From Clostridia bacterium (GTDB taxonomy: Bacteria > Bacillota > Clostridia > Oscillospirales > Acutalibacteraceae): a DNA stretch of 64,000 nt. The stretch is taken from assembly GCA_017549105.1 (NCBI GenBank), contig JAFYVN010000006.1, positions 124,001-188,000 on the forward strand, given 5' to 3'. Below are positions 49,533 through 58,451 of this stretch, in pieces. The notes below the pieces were generated by a model. The model saw nothing but the letters and a program-made list of their open reading frames with translations, searched no databases and was not told the origin of the DNA. Each line of letters begins with the position of its first letter. The stretch's first letter is position 1. The position numbers and the translations under genes were made by a program.

Positions 49533-50390
49533 TTATATGGTCTTTTTAAAGCCTTTGCCGAGAATCTCGTTGGCTTCGCTGACGATGATGAAGGTTTTGT
49601 CGTCTACCGACTTGACAGTCTTGATAATTCCCGAAATTTCGTGTTTTCTCGCAACGCAGAGAAGAATATTCTTGCTGTTGCCCGTGTATGCACCGACAGC
49701 GGGAATAATCGAAACCCCTCTGGGTGATGAATTTACTATGGCTTTAGAAACTTCGTCGGCTTTTTCGGAAACAATCATAAGCATTTTTCCGTTGCCTGTA
49801 CCGTAAATCATGGAGTCGATAACCTTTGTGCTGACATAAATAAGAATGATTGCATAAAGACCGCTTTCGATACTGCCGAAAACAAACATACCCGCAGTAA
49901 CGACCATTGCATCCGCAACAAGCACAACGCTGCCGACCGTTATGTGTGGCCAACGTTTGTGGGCAAGTCTTGCAACAATATCGGTGCCGCCACTGGTTGC
50001 ACCGGTAATCATAATAAGACCGAGACCCGCACCCTGGAAAAGTCCGCAGAAAAGGGCGGCAAGTATTTTATCGCCCGTATATTCGGGGGCAAAAATTGCA
50101 ACAACATCGAGCGCCGTTGAAAGCAGAATTGTTACCCATAAAGTACGTGCCACAAGCTGTTTCCCGAGATAAATCATCATCAGAATAAGCAGTGGAATAT
50201 TCAGTGCAAAGTTAACCGTGCCCACAGGCACATCAAACAGGTGGTTAAGAATAACCGCAATGCCCGTAACACCGCTCTGGGCAATGTTATTCGGAACGGA
50301 AAAGCAGTTGACGCCGATTGAGTAAAGAACACATCCGACAACCCACAAGCCGTTATTTCTGAGCAGCTCAATTGCCTTTGTTTTATTCAT
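49533..50390 (-). CDS. YitT-family membrane protein (DUF161/DUF2179)
   Basis: 285 residues. Five to six membrane helices (residues about 12-200) carry the YitT repeats: GCVLYSIGVNCFSVPNNIAQSGVTGIAVIL and FQGAGLGLIMITGATSGGTDIVARL. The last 80 residues are a soluble DUF2179 domain (KMLMIVSEKADEVSKAI and RGVSIIPAVGAYTGNSKNILLCV). Family members are integral membrane proteins of unknown transport role. It overlaps the Mini-RNase III gene by eight bases with GGGGTAAAAT upstream of the ATG, indicating coupling. Confidence 0.93.
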   Translation of the reverse strand: MNKTKAIELLRNNGLWVVGCVLYSIGVNCFSVPNNIAQSGVTGIAVILNHLFDVPVGTVNFALNIPLLILMMIYLGKQLVARTLWVTILLSTALDVVAIFAPEYTGDKILAALFCGLFQGAGLGLIMITGATSGGTDIVARLAHKRWPHITVGSVVLVADAMVVTAGMFVFGSIESGLYAIILIYVSTKVIDSMIYGTGNGKMLMIVSEKADEVSKAIVNSSPRGVSIIPAVGAYTGNSKNILLCVARKHEISGIIKTVKSVDDKTFIIVSEANEILGKGFKKTI

Positions 50391-50796
50391 ATTTTACCCC
50401 TTCGTCAGTTTTTTTGATCGCATCGAAAATCTCCCTGATTCTTTCGGTTTCACCCTTAAGATAAAGCCAGCCGAAAAGACTCTCAAGCCCCGTTGCATAA
50501 TGATAATCGGCACTTGAAGCGTGCTTGGGAATTGCACCTGTATGAGCGTTTCTGCCGCGTTTGAAAACGGCAAGCTCATCCTCGGTAAGCATCGGCATAA
50601 TCTTTCGGATTCCGTCTGCCTGAGCCTTTGCGCAGACTCTTTTACTTGCGGTTGAATGAAGATCTTTAACGGGTCTGTTTGCCTCGCAGATAAGTTCGCT
50701 GCGCACAAGCAAATCAAAAACCGTGTCACCCATAAACGCAAGAGTCAGCGGACTGAGAGACGCAACGTCAGCCGTTTTTTCAAGTAATGAATTCAA
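50383..50796 (-). CDS. mrnC: Mini-ribonuclease 3
   Basis: 137 residues, the RNase III catalytic domain without the double-stranded RNA-binding domain. LAFMGDTVFDLLVRSELI contains the catalytic Asp and family motif; RGRNAHTGAIPKHASSADYHYATGLESLFGWLYL follows with the second acidic group (Glu in GLESLFG). In Bacillus it trims the ends of precursor 23S rRNA. It starts 16 bases after obg, in line with shared control of ribosome maturation. Confidence 0.95.
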   Translation of the reverse strand: MNSLLEKTADVASLSPLTLAFMGDTVFDLLVRSELICEANRPVKDLHSTASKRVCAKAQADGIRKIMPMLTEDELAVFKRGRNAHTGAIPKHASSADYHYATGLESLFGWLYLKGETERIREIFDAIKKTDEGVKYE

Positions 50797-50812
50797 AAAT
50801 TATACCCCGCAA

Positions 50813-52084
50813 TCAGTTAACAAAATCAAATTCAAGGTCATAAATCGAAACGGTATCGCCTTCGTTTATTCCTCTTTCACGCAGAGCGTCGATGATGCCG
50901 CTTGAAATAAGAATTCTCTGGAAATACTGGAGCGATTCGTAGTCATCAAGATCTGTTCTCTGAAGAATTTTGAGAAGCCATTTTGCTTCAACAAAATAAA
51001 TATCATCCTCAACTCTGATAGTGAAGCCTTTGTCATCCTGTTTTTCAAACATTTCAAGAGGAATATTTTCGGCTTCGTACTTTTTGATAGGCGGAAGAGT
51101 CTGAAGTTTGTTCCATACGGTGTGAATAAGCTCTTGTGTGCCCTCAAGAATAGGAGCACACATAGTGTGATATTCATAACCCTTTTCGGTGAAATATTTC
51201 TCAAGTCTTTCGAGCTGTTCGTCGCTTGCAAGGTCAATTTTGTTTGCGGCAACAATCTGGGGACGCTTTGCAAGCTCGGGGTCGAACTTTTCAAGTTCCT
51301 TATTGATAATTTCAAAATCCTCAATAGGATCTCTGCCTTCGCTGCCCGCAGCATCAACAATGTGAACAAGCAGTCTGCAACGGTCAACATGACGGAGGAA
51401 TTCGTGACCGAGACCAACACCGTCACCCGCACCTTCGATAAGACCGGGAATATCCGCCATAACAAATGAACTGCCCTCGCCGAGAGAAACAACACCGAGA
51501 ACGGGAGTAAGAGTTGTGAAATGATAGTTTGCAATGATGGGTTTTGCCTGGCTGACAACCGAAACAAGCGTTGACTTGCCTACGTTGGGGAAGCCGAGAA
51601 GACCGACATCCGCAAGAAGTTTGAGTTCAAGGCTTACTTCCCATTCTTCACCGGGAGTACCGTTCTTTGCAAATCTCGGCACCTGTCTTGTGGGAGTTGC
51701 AAAATGAGGATTTCCCCATCCGCCTCTGCCGCCTTTTGCGGCAATAAAAGGTTCATCGCCTGACATATCTGCCATAACGGCTCCGCTTTCGACCTCACGG
51801 ATTATTGTGCCCCTGGGAACTTTAATCACAAGGTCCTCGCCGCCTCTGCCGTTTTTGCGGCCGCCCGAACCGTTTTCACCGTTTGAAGCAGTGTACTTTC
51901 TTTTGTAGCGGAAATCGGCAAGGGTAGCAAGGTTGTCGTCAACCTGAAAAACAATGTTACCGCCTCTGCCTCCGTCGCCTCCGTCAGGTCCGCCTGCGGC
52001 AACGTATTTTTCTCTTCGGAAGCTGACTGCGCCGTTACCGCCGCTGCCTGCTTTTATTTTTATTTTTGCAATATCAACAAACAT
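50813..52084 (-). CDS. obg: GTPase ObgE/CgtA
   Basis: 423 residues. The glycine-rich Obg domain (1-158, with GGPDGGDGGRGGNIVFQVD) leads to a G domain: G1 GFPNVGKST (166-174), DIPGL for G3 and NKID for G4. The C-terminal OCT domain (about 345-423) is present, as in the Gram-positive form. Obg binds the 50S ribosomal subunit and links assembly to GTP or ppGpp levels and to sporulation. ATG at 52084 has AAGGAAAATGTAAA; a start 14 codons earlier lacks a site. Promoter at 52125-52153. Confidence 0.98.
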   Translation of the reverse strand: MFVDIAKIKIKAGSGGNGAVSFRREKYVAAGGPDGGDGGRGGNIVFQVDDNLATLADFRYKRKYTASNGENGSGGRKNGRGGEDLVIKVPRGTIIREVESGAVMADMSGDEPFIAAKGGRGGWGNPHFATPTRQVPRFAKNGTPGEEWEVSLELKLLADVGLLGFPNVGKSTLVSVVSQAKPIIANYHFTTLTPVLGVVSLGEGSSFVMADIPGLIEGAGDGVGLGHEFLRHVDRCRLLVHIVDAAGSEGRDPIEDFEIINKELEKFDPELAKRPQIVAANKIDLASDEQLERLEKYFTEKGYEYHTMCAPILEGTQELIHTVWNKLQTLPPIKKYEAENIPLEMFEKQDDKGFTIRVEDDIYFVEAKWLLKILQRTDLDDYESLQYFQRILISSGIIDALRERGINEGDTVSIYDLEFDFVN

Positions 52085-52124
52085 TTTACATTTTCCTTCT
52101 TTTAGACATATGTTTACATTATGC

Positions 52125-52153
52125 ATTATACCCCATAATTTTCAGTTTTACAA
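52125..52153 (-). promoter_or_regulatory. Sigma-A promoter of obg
   Basis: Minus strand: TTGTAA (52148-52153), 17-bp spacer, TATAAT (52125-52130). Confidence 0.82.
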
Positions 52154-52227
52154 TAGCTTTTTGAGGCAGTTTCAAAAAAGTTTAAATGTTTACAAATTTT
52201 TTACTGTTATTTTTAAATAATATGTGT

Positions 52228-52233
52228 TATAAT
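52228..52233 (+). promoter_or_regulatory. Probable -10 box of the DUF512-der operon
   Basis: Consensus TATAAT 42 bases before the start codon. The best -35 is poor (TGTTAT at 17 bp), so the promoter may need an activator or an extended element. Confidence 0.5.
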
Positions 52234-52274
52234 ACTTTATATTTTAAAATGGGAGAATATAGGCAGGTGAAAGA

Positions 52275-53585
52275 ATGGCAGTTTTAATCAGCGGAATTCA
52301 GAAAGGCAGTATTGCCGAGAAGAAAAAAATCAATAAAGGCGACAGGCTTCTGAGCATCAACGGTAATGAGATAAACGATGTTCTTGATTACCGTTTTTAT
52401 ATCAACGAAACGAAGCTTATTCTTTCGCTTGAAACAACAGACGGAAAATCAAAGCTCGCAATGATAAAAAAAGACGAGCTTGAGGATATCGGTCTCGACT
52501 TTGAAACATACCTTATGGACAAGCAGAGAAGTTGCAAAAACAAATGCATCTTCTGCTTTATCGACCAGCTCCCGAAAGGACTTCGCAAGAGCCTTTACTT
52601 CAAGGATGACGACTCGAGGCTTTCGTTCCTTTTCGGAAACTATATAACGCTCACCAATCTTACCGACAGCGAAGCCGAACGCATTATCAAAATGCACATC
52701 AGTCCCGTCAACATTTCGGTTCAGACTATGAACCCTGAACTGCGTGTAAAAATGATGGCAAACCCCAAGGCAGGCGAAAGTCTGAAATACCTTCGCAAAT
52801 TTGCGGAAGCTGGAATCGCAATCAACACCCAGCTTGTTCTCTGCCCCGGAATCAACGACGGCGATGAACTTGAATTCAGCCTTAATGAGCTTTCAAAACT
52901 CTACCCCGCGGTGCAGAGCATAGCTGCTGTACCCGTCGGACTTTCCGACCACCGTGACGGTCTTTATCCGCTTGAACCGTATAACGAAAAAACGGCTGGC
53001 GAAACAATCGACCTGATTGACCGTTTTAACGAAAGATTCAGAGCGGAGCACGGCGAAATAATAGCATATGCGGCGGACGAATTTTATCTCAAAGCAAACA
53101 GAGAGATGCCCGATGAAGAATACTATAACGGATTCCCCCAGCTTGAAAACGGTGTTGGAATGTGGGCACTTCTCAAATCCGAGTTCGAGGGCGCTCTTGA
53201 AAACTGCGATGTAACCGAGCTTGACCGCTGTGTGACTGCGGTTACGGGTAAGGCGGCATATCCACTGATTTCAGCTCTGGCAAAGAAAGCGGAAGAAAAA
53301 ATAAAAGGTCTAAGGGTCAATGTTATTGCAGCGGAAAACAAGCTTCTCGGCAGTATGATAACCGTTTCGGGTCTGCTGTGCGGAGAGGATATTGCATCTG
53401 CTGTCAGCGGACTTGACCTCGGGGATGAACTTATCATCCCGCCAAACTGTCTGAGAAACGAAGGCGATATGTTCCTGGACGATATGACGGTTGAAGATCT
53501 TTCGGATAAATTAGGAATAAAAATCACACAAAACGGACCCGGCGGAGATGAACTGCTTTCCGCCTTTACAGGAGGGATTTCATAA
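52275..53585 (+). CDS. DUF512 radical-SAM-like protein with N-terminal PDZ
   Basis: 436 residues. Residues about 1-60 form a PDZ-like domain (SGIQKGSIAEKKKINKGDRLLSING). C87xxxC91xxC94 (CKNKCIFCF) is a radical SAM type Fe-S motif, followed by a TIM-barrel-like region and the DUF512 domain (about 290-430). The family is widespread in Clostridia and sits next to der, as here. Its reaction is unknown. CAGGTGAAAGA precedes the ATG. The stop lies one base before der, with the der ribosome site inside this gene. Confidence 0.93.
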   Translation: MAVLISGIQKGSIAEKKKINKGDRLLSINGNEINDVLDYRFYINETKLILSLETTDGKSKLAMIKKDELEDIGLDFETYLMDKQRSCKNKCIFCFIDQLPKGLRKSLYFKDDDSRLSFLFGNYITLTNLTDSEAERIIKMHISPVNISVQTMNPELRVKMMANPKAGESLKYLRKFAEAGIAINTQLVLCPGINDGDELEFSLNELSKLYPAVQSIAAVPVGLSDHRDGLYPLEPYNEKTAGETIDLIDRFNERFRAEHGEIIAYAADEFYLKANREMPDEEYYNGFPQLENGVGMWALLKSEFEGALENCDVTELDRCVTAVTGKAAYPLISALAKKAEEKIKGLRVNVIAAENKLLGSMITVSGLLCGEDIASAVSGLDLGDELIIPPNCLRNEGDMFLDDMTVEDLSDKLGIKITQNGPGGDELLSAFTGGIS

Positions 53586-53586
53586 T

Positions 53587-54915
53587 ATGGCAGGTAATGT
53601 TGTTGCGATTGTCGGCAGACCCAACGTCGGTAAATCGACACTTTTCAACAAGCTTGTGGGTGCAAGACTTTCGATAGTCGATGATACCCCCGGCGTCACA
53701 AGAGACCGAATCTACGGCGACTGCGAATGGCTCGGCAAGCATTTTATGCTTATCGACACAGGCGGTATCGAACCGCATTCGGACGATATCATTCTCAAAC
53801 AGATGAGAAGACAGGCTCAGCTTGCAATCGACAGCGCAGACGTAATCATTCTTGTTACGGATATCCGTTCGGGTGTTGTTGCAACAGACAGCGAAGTTGC
53901 AACAATGCTTCAGAAGAGCGGAAAGCCCGTTATTCTCTGCGTCAACAAATGCGACACTCCGGGTGAACTTCCGCCCGATTTCTATGAATTCTATAATCTC
54001 GGTCTGGGCGATCCTATGCCCGTTTCATCGGTTCACGGTATGGGTACCGGTGACCTTCTTGACGAGGTACTCAAATATCTTCCCGAAGAAGGTACCGAAG
54101 AAGACGAAGACGATGCAATCAAGGTTGCCGTTATCGGCAAACCCAATGCAGGCAAATCTTCGCTTGTCAATGCCGTTCTCGGTGAAGACAGAATGATTGT
54201 TTCCGACATTGCGGGCACAACACGAGATGCAACAGACTCAATCGTTGAAAACGAACACGGAAAGTTTGTGTTTATCGACACTGCAGGTCTTCGCAGAAAG
54301 AGCCGTGTTTATGACCAGATAGAAAAATACTCGGTTATCCGAGCAAGAATGGCAGTTGAAAGAGCGCAGGTCTGCGTTATTATGATTGACGCAACCGAAG
54401 GCTTCACCGAGCAGGATTCAAAGGTTGCAGGTATTGCTCACGAAATGGGCAAAGGCTGTATCATCGCAGTCAACAAGTGGGATGCTGTTGAAAAAGACGG
54501 CAAGACCATGGACAGTATGAGAAAACAGCTTATGAAGGATTTTTCCTTTATGAACTATGCTCCCATAATTTTTATCTCCGCAAAAGAAAAGATCAGACTT
54601 GACCGTCTGTTTGAGCTTATCAAGTTTGTTGACACTCAGAACGCAATGCGTATCTCAACAGGCAAGCTCAACGACGTGCTTGCAGATGCAACTGCAAGGG
54701 TTCAGCCTCCCTCAGACAAGGGCAAGCGCCTCAAGATTTACTATATGACTCAGGCATCCACAAGACCGCCGACATTCGTCTGCTTTGTCAATAATGCCGA
54801 GCTTTTCCACTACAGCTATCAGCGTTATCTTGACAATCAGATAAGAGAAGTTTTCGGTCTTGAAGGCACCCCCACAAGAATGGTAGTCCGTGAAAGAGAG
54901 TCAAACAAGAAATGA
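53587..54915 (+). CDS. der: Ribosome biogenesis GTPase Der (EngA)
   Basis: 442 residues with two G domains in tandem. The first has GRPNVGKST, DTGG and NKCD; the second has GKPNAGKSS, DTAG and NKWD. A C-terminal KH-like domain (about 350-440) ends in RRxxRxxxSNKK-type basic residues. Der is essential for 50S subunit assembly. The ATG at 53587 has AGGAGGG about 11 bases upstream; an in-frame start 13 codons earlier falls inside DUF512. The end overlaps ruvC by four bases. Confidence 0.98.
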   Translation: MAGNVVAIVGRPNVGKSTLFNKLVGARLSIVDDTPGVTRDRIYGDCEWLGKHFMLIDTGGIEPHSDDIILKQMRRQAQLAIDSADVIILVTDIRSGVVATDSEVATMLQKSGKPVILCVNKCDTPGELPPDFYEFYNLGLGDPMPVSSVHGMGTGDLLDEVLKYLPEEGTEEDEDDAIKVAVIGKPNAGKSSLVNAVLGEDRMIVSDIAGTTRDATDSIVENEHGKFVFIDTAGLRRKSRVYDQIEKYSVIRARMAVERAQVCVIMIDATEGFTEQDSKVAGIAHEMGKGCIIAVNKWDAVEKDGKTMDSMRKQLMKDFSFMNYAPIIFISAKEKIRLDRLFELIKFVDTQNAMRISTGKLNDVLADATARVQPPSDKGKRLKIYYMTQASTRPPTFVCFVNNAELFHYSYQRYLDNQIREVFGLEGTPTRMVVRERESNKK

Positions 54916-55409
54916 TAGTTCTCGGAATTGACCCTGGATATGCGATAGTCGGTTACGGAGTGGTTGAATATCACAACAACCATTTCAGAATGCTTGATTT
55001 CGGTGCAATAACAACCGAAGCGCATACTCCGTTTAACGAAAGACTCGAAAGAATTTATAACTGCATGTGTATGCTGATTGACAGATACCACCCCGATGCG
55101 CTGGCGATTGAAAAGCTGTTTTTCAACACCAACCAGAAAACAGCAATTGATGTTGCCCAGGCAAGGGGCGTGCTTGTTCTTGCGGCCCAGCAGGCAAGAA
55201 TGCCGATTTTTGAATACACACCGCTTCAGGTAAAGCAGAGCGTTGTCGGCTACGGCAGAGCGGAGAAAAAGCAGGTTCAGGAAATGACGAGAGTTATGCT
55301 GAATCTCGAAAAAATCCCCAAGCCCGACGATGCCGCCGATGCTCTTGCAATGGCAATCTGCCATTGCCACAGCGCAGGTTCACTTATAGGTTCACTGCGT
55401 TTGCGGTGA
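54912..55409 (+). CDS. ruvC: Crossover junction endodeoxyribonuclease RuvC
   Basis: 165 residues, full length. The catalytic acids are visible: Asp7 in LGIDPG, Glu in AIEKLFF (near 67) and the DDAADALA pair (near 140). RuvC cuts Holliday junctions together with RuvAB. The start overlaps the der stop (ATGA). The stop codon TGA lies inside the first GTGATAT unit of a hairpin array (55406-55493), so the C-terminus (SLIGSLRLR) may have been shaped by that insertion. ruvA and ruvB follow, as is common in Firmicutes lacking yebC between them. Confidence 0.97.
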   Translation: MIVLGIDPGYAIVGYGVVEYHNNHFRMLDFGAITTEAHTPFNERLERIYNCMCMLIDRYHPDALAIEKLFFNTNQKTAIDVAQARGVLVLAAQQARMPIFEYTPLQVKQSVVGYGRAEKKQVQEMTRVMLNLEKIPKPDDAADALAMAICHCHSAGSLIGSLRLR

Positions 55410-55493
55410 TATATTGCGTTGCAATGTGATATTTTCGGCTTTACCGAAAGTGATATTTGCCTTCGGCAAGTTAAGGAAGGGCTTCGCCCTTAC
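55406..55493. repeat. Array of GTGATAT units and short hairpins between ruvC and ruvA
   Basis: GTGATAT occurs at 55406, 55426 and 55450. Each is followed by a small hairpin: ATTGC/GCAAT (loop GTT), TTTCGG/CCGAAA, TTGCC/GGCAA (loop TTC). A fourth hairpin, AAGGGC/GCCCTT (loop TTC, 55477-55491), ends the array. The first unit supplies the ruvC stop codon. Confidence 0.85.
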
Positions 55494-55523
55494 CCATTTA
55501 TATTTTTCAAGGGAGCTTGATTT

Positions 55524-56132
55524 ATGTTCTACAGCTTAACCGGTAAAATTGTTTTTGCCGATGAAAACAGCGTTGCCATCGAATGCGGCGGCGTTGCATT
55601 CAGACTTTATACAACCTTGAATACGCTCAGAAAGTGTGCCGATATCGGTCAGACACAAACACTCTTTACTCACCTCAATGTGCGTGAGGATGCGCTTGAT
55701 CTTTTCGGCTTTGCCGATAAAAATGAGCTTGACTGCTTCAAGATGCTTACCGGTGTTTCCGGTGTAGGTCCCAAGGCGGGTCTTGCCATTCTCTCACAGC
55801 TTACCCCGGATATGCTCGCAATCAGCGTTGCAGGCGGAGATGTTAAAGCAATCACCGCCGCTCAGGGCGTAGGTCCCAAGATTGCGCAGAGAATCGTGCT
55901 TGAACTCAAAGGCAAGCTTGACGGCTTTGCAACCAGTTCCGAAACCCTCGGCAATATTGCCGCTGCACAGAAAGCAACCGTAAGCTATGCGGGTGAGGAT
56001 GCTGTCAACGCTCTTGTTATGCTCGGCTACAGCAAATCCGAAGCAAGCATTGCAGTCGGCAGACTTGACGGCAATCTTTCGACCGAGGATATGATTAAGC
56101 AGGCTCTCAAGGTGCTTGCAAAAAACATATAA
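55524..56132 (+). CDS. ruvA: Holliday junction branch migration protein RuvA
   Basis: 202 residues, full length. The N-terminal OB-fold (FYSLTGKIVFADENSVAIECGGVAFRLYTT) is followed by two helix-hairpin-helix motifs (LTGVSGVGPKAGLAIL near 75 and AQGVGPKIAQRIVLELKGKL near 112) that grip the junction. The C-terminal domain III (about 150-202) contacts RuvB. AAGGGAGCTTGATTT precedes the ATG. The array upstream separates it from ruvC, but no terminator with a T tract is present, so ruvCAB may still be one transcript. Confidence 0.97.
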   Translation: MFYSLTGKIVFADENSVAIECGGVAFRLYTTLNTLRKCADIGQTQTLFTHLNVREDALDLFGFADKNELDCFKMLTGVSGVGPKAGLAILSQLTPDMLAISVAGGDVKAITAAQGVGPKIAQRIVLELKGKLDGFATSSETLGNIAAAQKATVSYAGEDAVNALVMLGYSKSEASIAVGRLDGNLSTEDMIKQALKVLAKNI

Positions 56133-56144
56133 AGGAGGAGCATT

Positions 56145-57176
56145 ATGGATTTTGATTTTGAAAACAGAATTGTTGCTCCCGAATTTTCTTCATCCGAAGA
56201 CCACGACATAGAAATTTCTCTCCGACCTAAAGAACTCGGTGAATACATCGGTCAGGACAAGGTAAAGGAGAATCTTTCAATATATATCGAAGCTGCACGC
56301 CGCAGAAACGAGCCGCTCGACCACGTTCTGCTCTACGGACCTCCGGGTCTTGGCAAAACAACTCTTGCGGGCATCATCGCAAATGAAATGGGAGTCAACT
56401 TCCGTGTCACAAGCGGTCCTGCCATTGAGAAACCCGGCGACCTTGCCGCACTTCTGACAAACCTTAACGAAGGCGACGTGCTTTTCATCGACGAAATTCA
56501 CCGTCTTTCAAGAGCGGTTGAAGAAGTGCTTTATCCCGCAATGGAAGACAACGTGCTCGATATCATCATCGGTAAAGGTCCTTCCGCGCGCTCGATAAGA
56601 CTTGATTTGCACAAATTCACCCTCGTCGGTGCAACAACAAGAGCGGGTCAGCTCAGCGCACCTCTGCGTGACCGTTTCGGAGTTATTCTCCGACTTGAAC
56701 TTTATTCACCCGAACAGCTTTCGCAGATTGTCAACCGAAGTGCCGGCATTCTCGACATCGATATTGACCCGATGGGCGCGCTTGAAATTGCATCGCGCTC
56801 AAGAGGTACACCCCGAATTGCAAACCGACTTCTCAAGAGAGCAAGAGATTTTGCCCAGGTTATGTGTGACGGTGAAATCACAAAAGAGGCTTCATCGCTT
56901 GCACTCGACAGAATGGAAATCGATGAACTTGGTCTTGACTCGATTGACAGACTTATACTCAGAACAATGATAAAGAATTATAACGGCGGTCCCGTTGGAC
57001 TTGAAACGATAGCGGCGGCTATCGGTGAGGAAGCCGTTACCATAGAAGACGTATATGAACCTTATCTGATGCAGGTAGGCTTTTTGAGCCGTACACCCAG
57101 AGGCAGAACGGTTACTCCCGCAGGCTATGCGCATCTCGGATTGACGATGCCGGGTCAGCAAAGAATGGATGTGTGA
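56145..57176 (+). CDS. ruvB: Holliday junction branch migration ATPase RuvB
   Basis: 343 residues, full length. The AAA+ motor has Walker [10 protein letters not shown], Walker [16 protein letters not shown], sensor 1 [18 protein letters not shown] and sensor 2 region [13 protein letters not shown]. The C-terminal winged-helix domain ends in [20 protein letters not shown]. It drives branch migration with RuvA. AAAGGAGGAGCATT precedes the ATG, 12 bases after ruvA. Confidence 0.98.
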   Translation: MDFDFENRIVAPEFSSSEDHDIEISLRPKELGEYIGQDKVKENLSIYIEAARRRNEPLDHVLLYGPPGLGKTTLAGIIANEMGVNFRVTSGPAIEKPGDLAALLTNLNEGDVLFIDEIHRLSRAVEEVLYPAMEDNVLDIIIGKGPSARSIRLDLHKFTLVGATTRAGQLSAPLRDRFGVILRLELYSPEQLSQIVNRSAGILDIDIDPMGALEIASRSRGTPRIANRLLKRARDFAQVMCDGEITKEASSLALDRMEIDELGLDSIDRLILRTMIKNYNGGPVGLETIAAAIGEEAVTIEDVYEPYLMQVGFLSRTPRGRTVTPAGYAHLGLTMPGQQRMDV

Positions 57177-57177
57177 T

Positions 57178-58059
57178 ATGAGAAAAGCAGATAACTGGAT
57201 AGATTACGAGCTTATCGACTGCTCCGACGGTGAAAGGCTCGAACGCTGGGGCGATATTATTCTTGTGCGTCCCGACCCCCAGGTAATATGGAAAACTCCC
57301 AAAGAAAATCCGCTCTGGTATAACCCCCACGCAATTTACAACCGCTCAAACACGGGCGGAGGCAGCTGGAGAGTATGCAAGAAGATGCCCGACGTGTGGC
57401 AGATAGGTCTTGACAGCCTTAAATTCAACATCAAAACAATGGGTTTCAAGCATACGGGACTTTTCCCCGAACAGGCAGTTAACTGGAAGATGACTGCGGA
57501 CATAATAAAGAATGCGGGCAGACCCGTCAAGGTTCTCAACCTTTTCGCCTACACGGGCGGTGCAACAGTTGCGGCTCTCAATGCGGGCGCAAGCGTTACC
57601 CACGTTGATGCTTCAAAAGGTATGACCCTCTGGGCAAAAGAAAATGCGGCGGCAAGCAAGCTTTCCGATGCTCCCGTAAGATGGCTCGTTGACGACTGCA
57701 TCAAGTTTGTTCAGCGTGAAATCCGCAGAGGCAACAAATATGACATCATCATTATGGACCCTCCCTCATACGGCAGAGGTCCGGGCGGCGAAGTATGGAA
57801 GCTCGAAAATGAAGTCTACGATTTCGTTGAGCTTTGCTCACAGCTTCTTTACGAAGATTCGCTGATGGTGCTGATTAATTCTTACACAACGGGTCTTTCA
57901 CCCAGCGTTATGGAATATATTCTCGGTGAAACCGTTCAGAAGCAGTTCGGCGGTTCAACCGAAAGCGACGAAATCGGCATCCCCGTTTCCTCAAAAACGG
58001 GCAGAGTTTTACCTTGCGGTGCAAGTGCGATATGGCTCGGAAAGGATGCAAAACGATGA
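57178..58059 (+). CDS. Class I SAM-dependent methyltransferase (RlmI-like)
   Basis: 293 residues. VLNLFAYTGGATVAALNAGASVTHVDAS (about 112-139) forms motifs I and II of the Rossmann fold. DIIIMDPPSYGRGPGG (near 190) is the catalytic-type DPPxY/F motif as in the RlmI/RlmK group, but the N-terminal PUA domain of RlmI is replaced by about 75 residues of a different sequence. It probably methylates a base in rRNA or a related nucleic acid; the target is unknown. The ATG at 57178 follows the ruvB stop by one base; an ATG three codons upstream overlaps ruvB. The last four bases overlap the next gene. Confidence 0.85.
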   Translation: MRKADNWIDYELIDCSDGERLERWGDIILVRPDPQVIWKTPKENPLWYNPHAIYNRSNTGGGSWRVCKKMPDVWQIGLDSLKFNIKTMGFKHTGLFPEQAVNWKMTADIIKNAGRPVKVLNLFAYTGGATVAALNAGASVTHVDASKGMTLWAKENAAASKLSDAPVRWLVDDCIKFVQREIRRGNKYDIIIMDPPSYGRGPGGEVWKLENEVYDFVELCSQLLYEDSLMVLINSYTTGLSPSVMEYILGETVQKQFGGSTESDEIGIPVSSKTGRVLPCGASAIWLGKDAKR

Positions 58060-58436
58060 AAAGCATAAAACCCGGCAGGGGTCCGTCATTTATGGGCGGA
58101 GTTATGGGAATTGCCGGCGCACTTTTCGGAGTGTTCTGGACTGTTATGGCGATTGCCGGCGGTGCGTGGTTTATGGCTCCGTTCGGATTAATCTTTATCG
58201 GCGTTGCTGTTGTTCAGGCAATTTACAATTTCAAAAATGCAACCGGCAAAAACCGTTATTCCGAATATGACATAACCGACGAAACCGAAGAGCTTGATCC
58301 CTGGGACGAAAGATTCGGTAAAAAGGAAAATAATTACTCTCAGCCGTCGGGAACAAGCAATTTTTGTCCCTATTGCGGAGCAAAAGCCGAAACGGACTAC
58401 GAATTCTGCAGCAAATGCGGAAAGAAACTACCTTAA
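58056..58436 (+). CDS. Small membrane protein with C-terminal zinc ribbon
   Basis: 126 residues. Two membrane helices (about 13-31 and 37-55) are followed by an acidic linker and a zinc ribbon with NFCPYCGAKAETDYEFCSKCGKKLP, that is CxxC-x(n)-CxxC. Such proteins are common in Firmicutes and have no settled function. It is coupled to the methyltransferase by the ATGA overlap and lies 15 bases before ecfA1. The ribbon faces the cytoplasm if both ends are inside. Confidence 0.75.
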   Translation: MKSIKPGRGPSFMGGVMGIAGALFGVFWTVMAIAGGAWFMAPFGLIFIGVAVVQAIYNFKNATGKNRYSEYDITDETEELDPWDERFGKKENNYSQPSGTSNFCPYCGAKAETDYEFCSKCGKKLP

Positions 58437-58451
58437 TTCAGGACTTTTATT

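Noticed and set aside
55406-55493. CRISPR array between ruvC and ruvA
   Set aside because: The repeats are only 7 bases, the intervening segments are self-complementary hairpins of 12-17 bases, and no cas gene is present.
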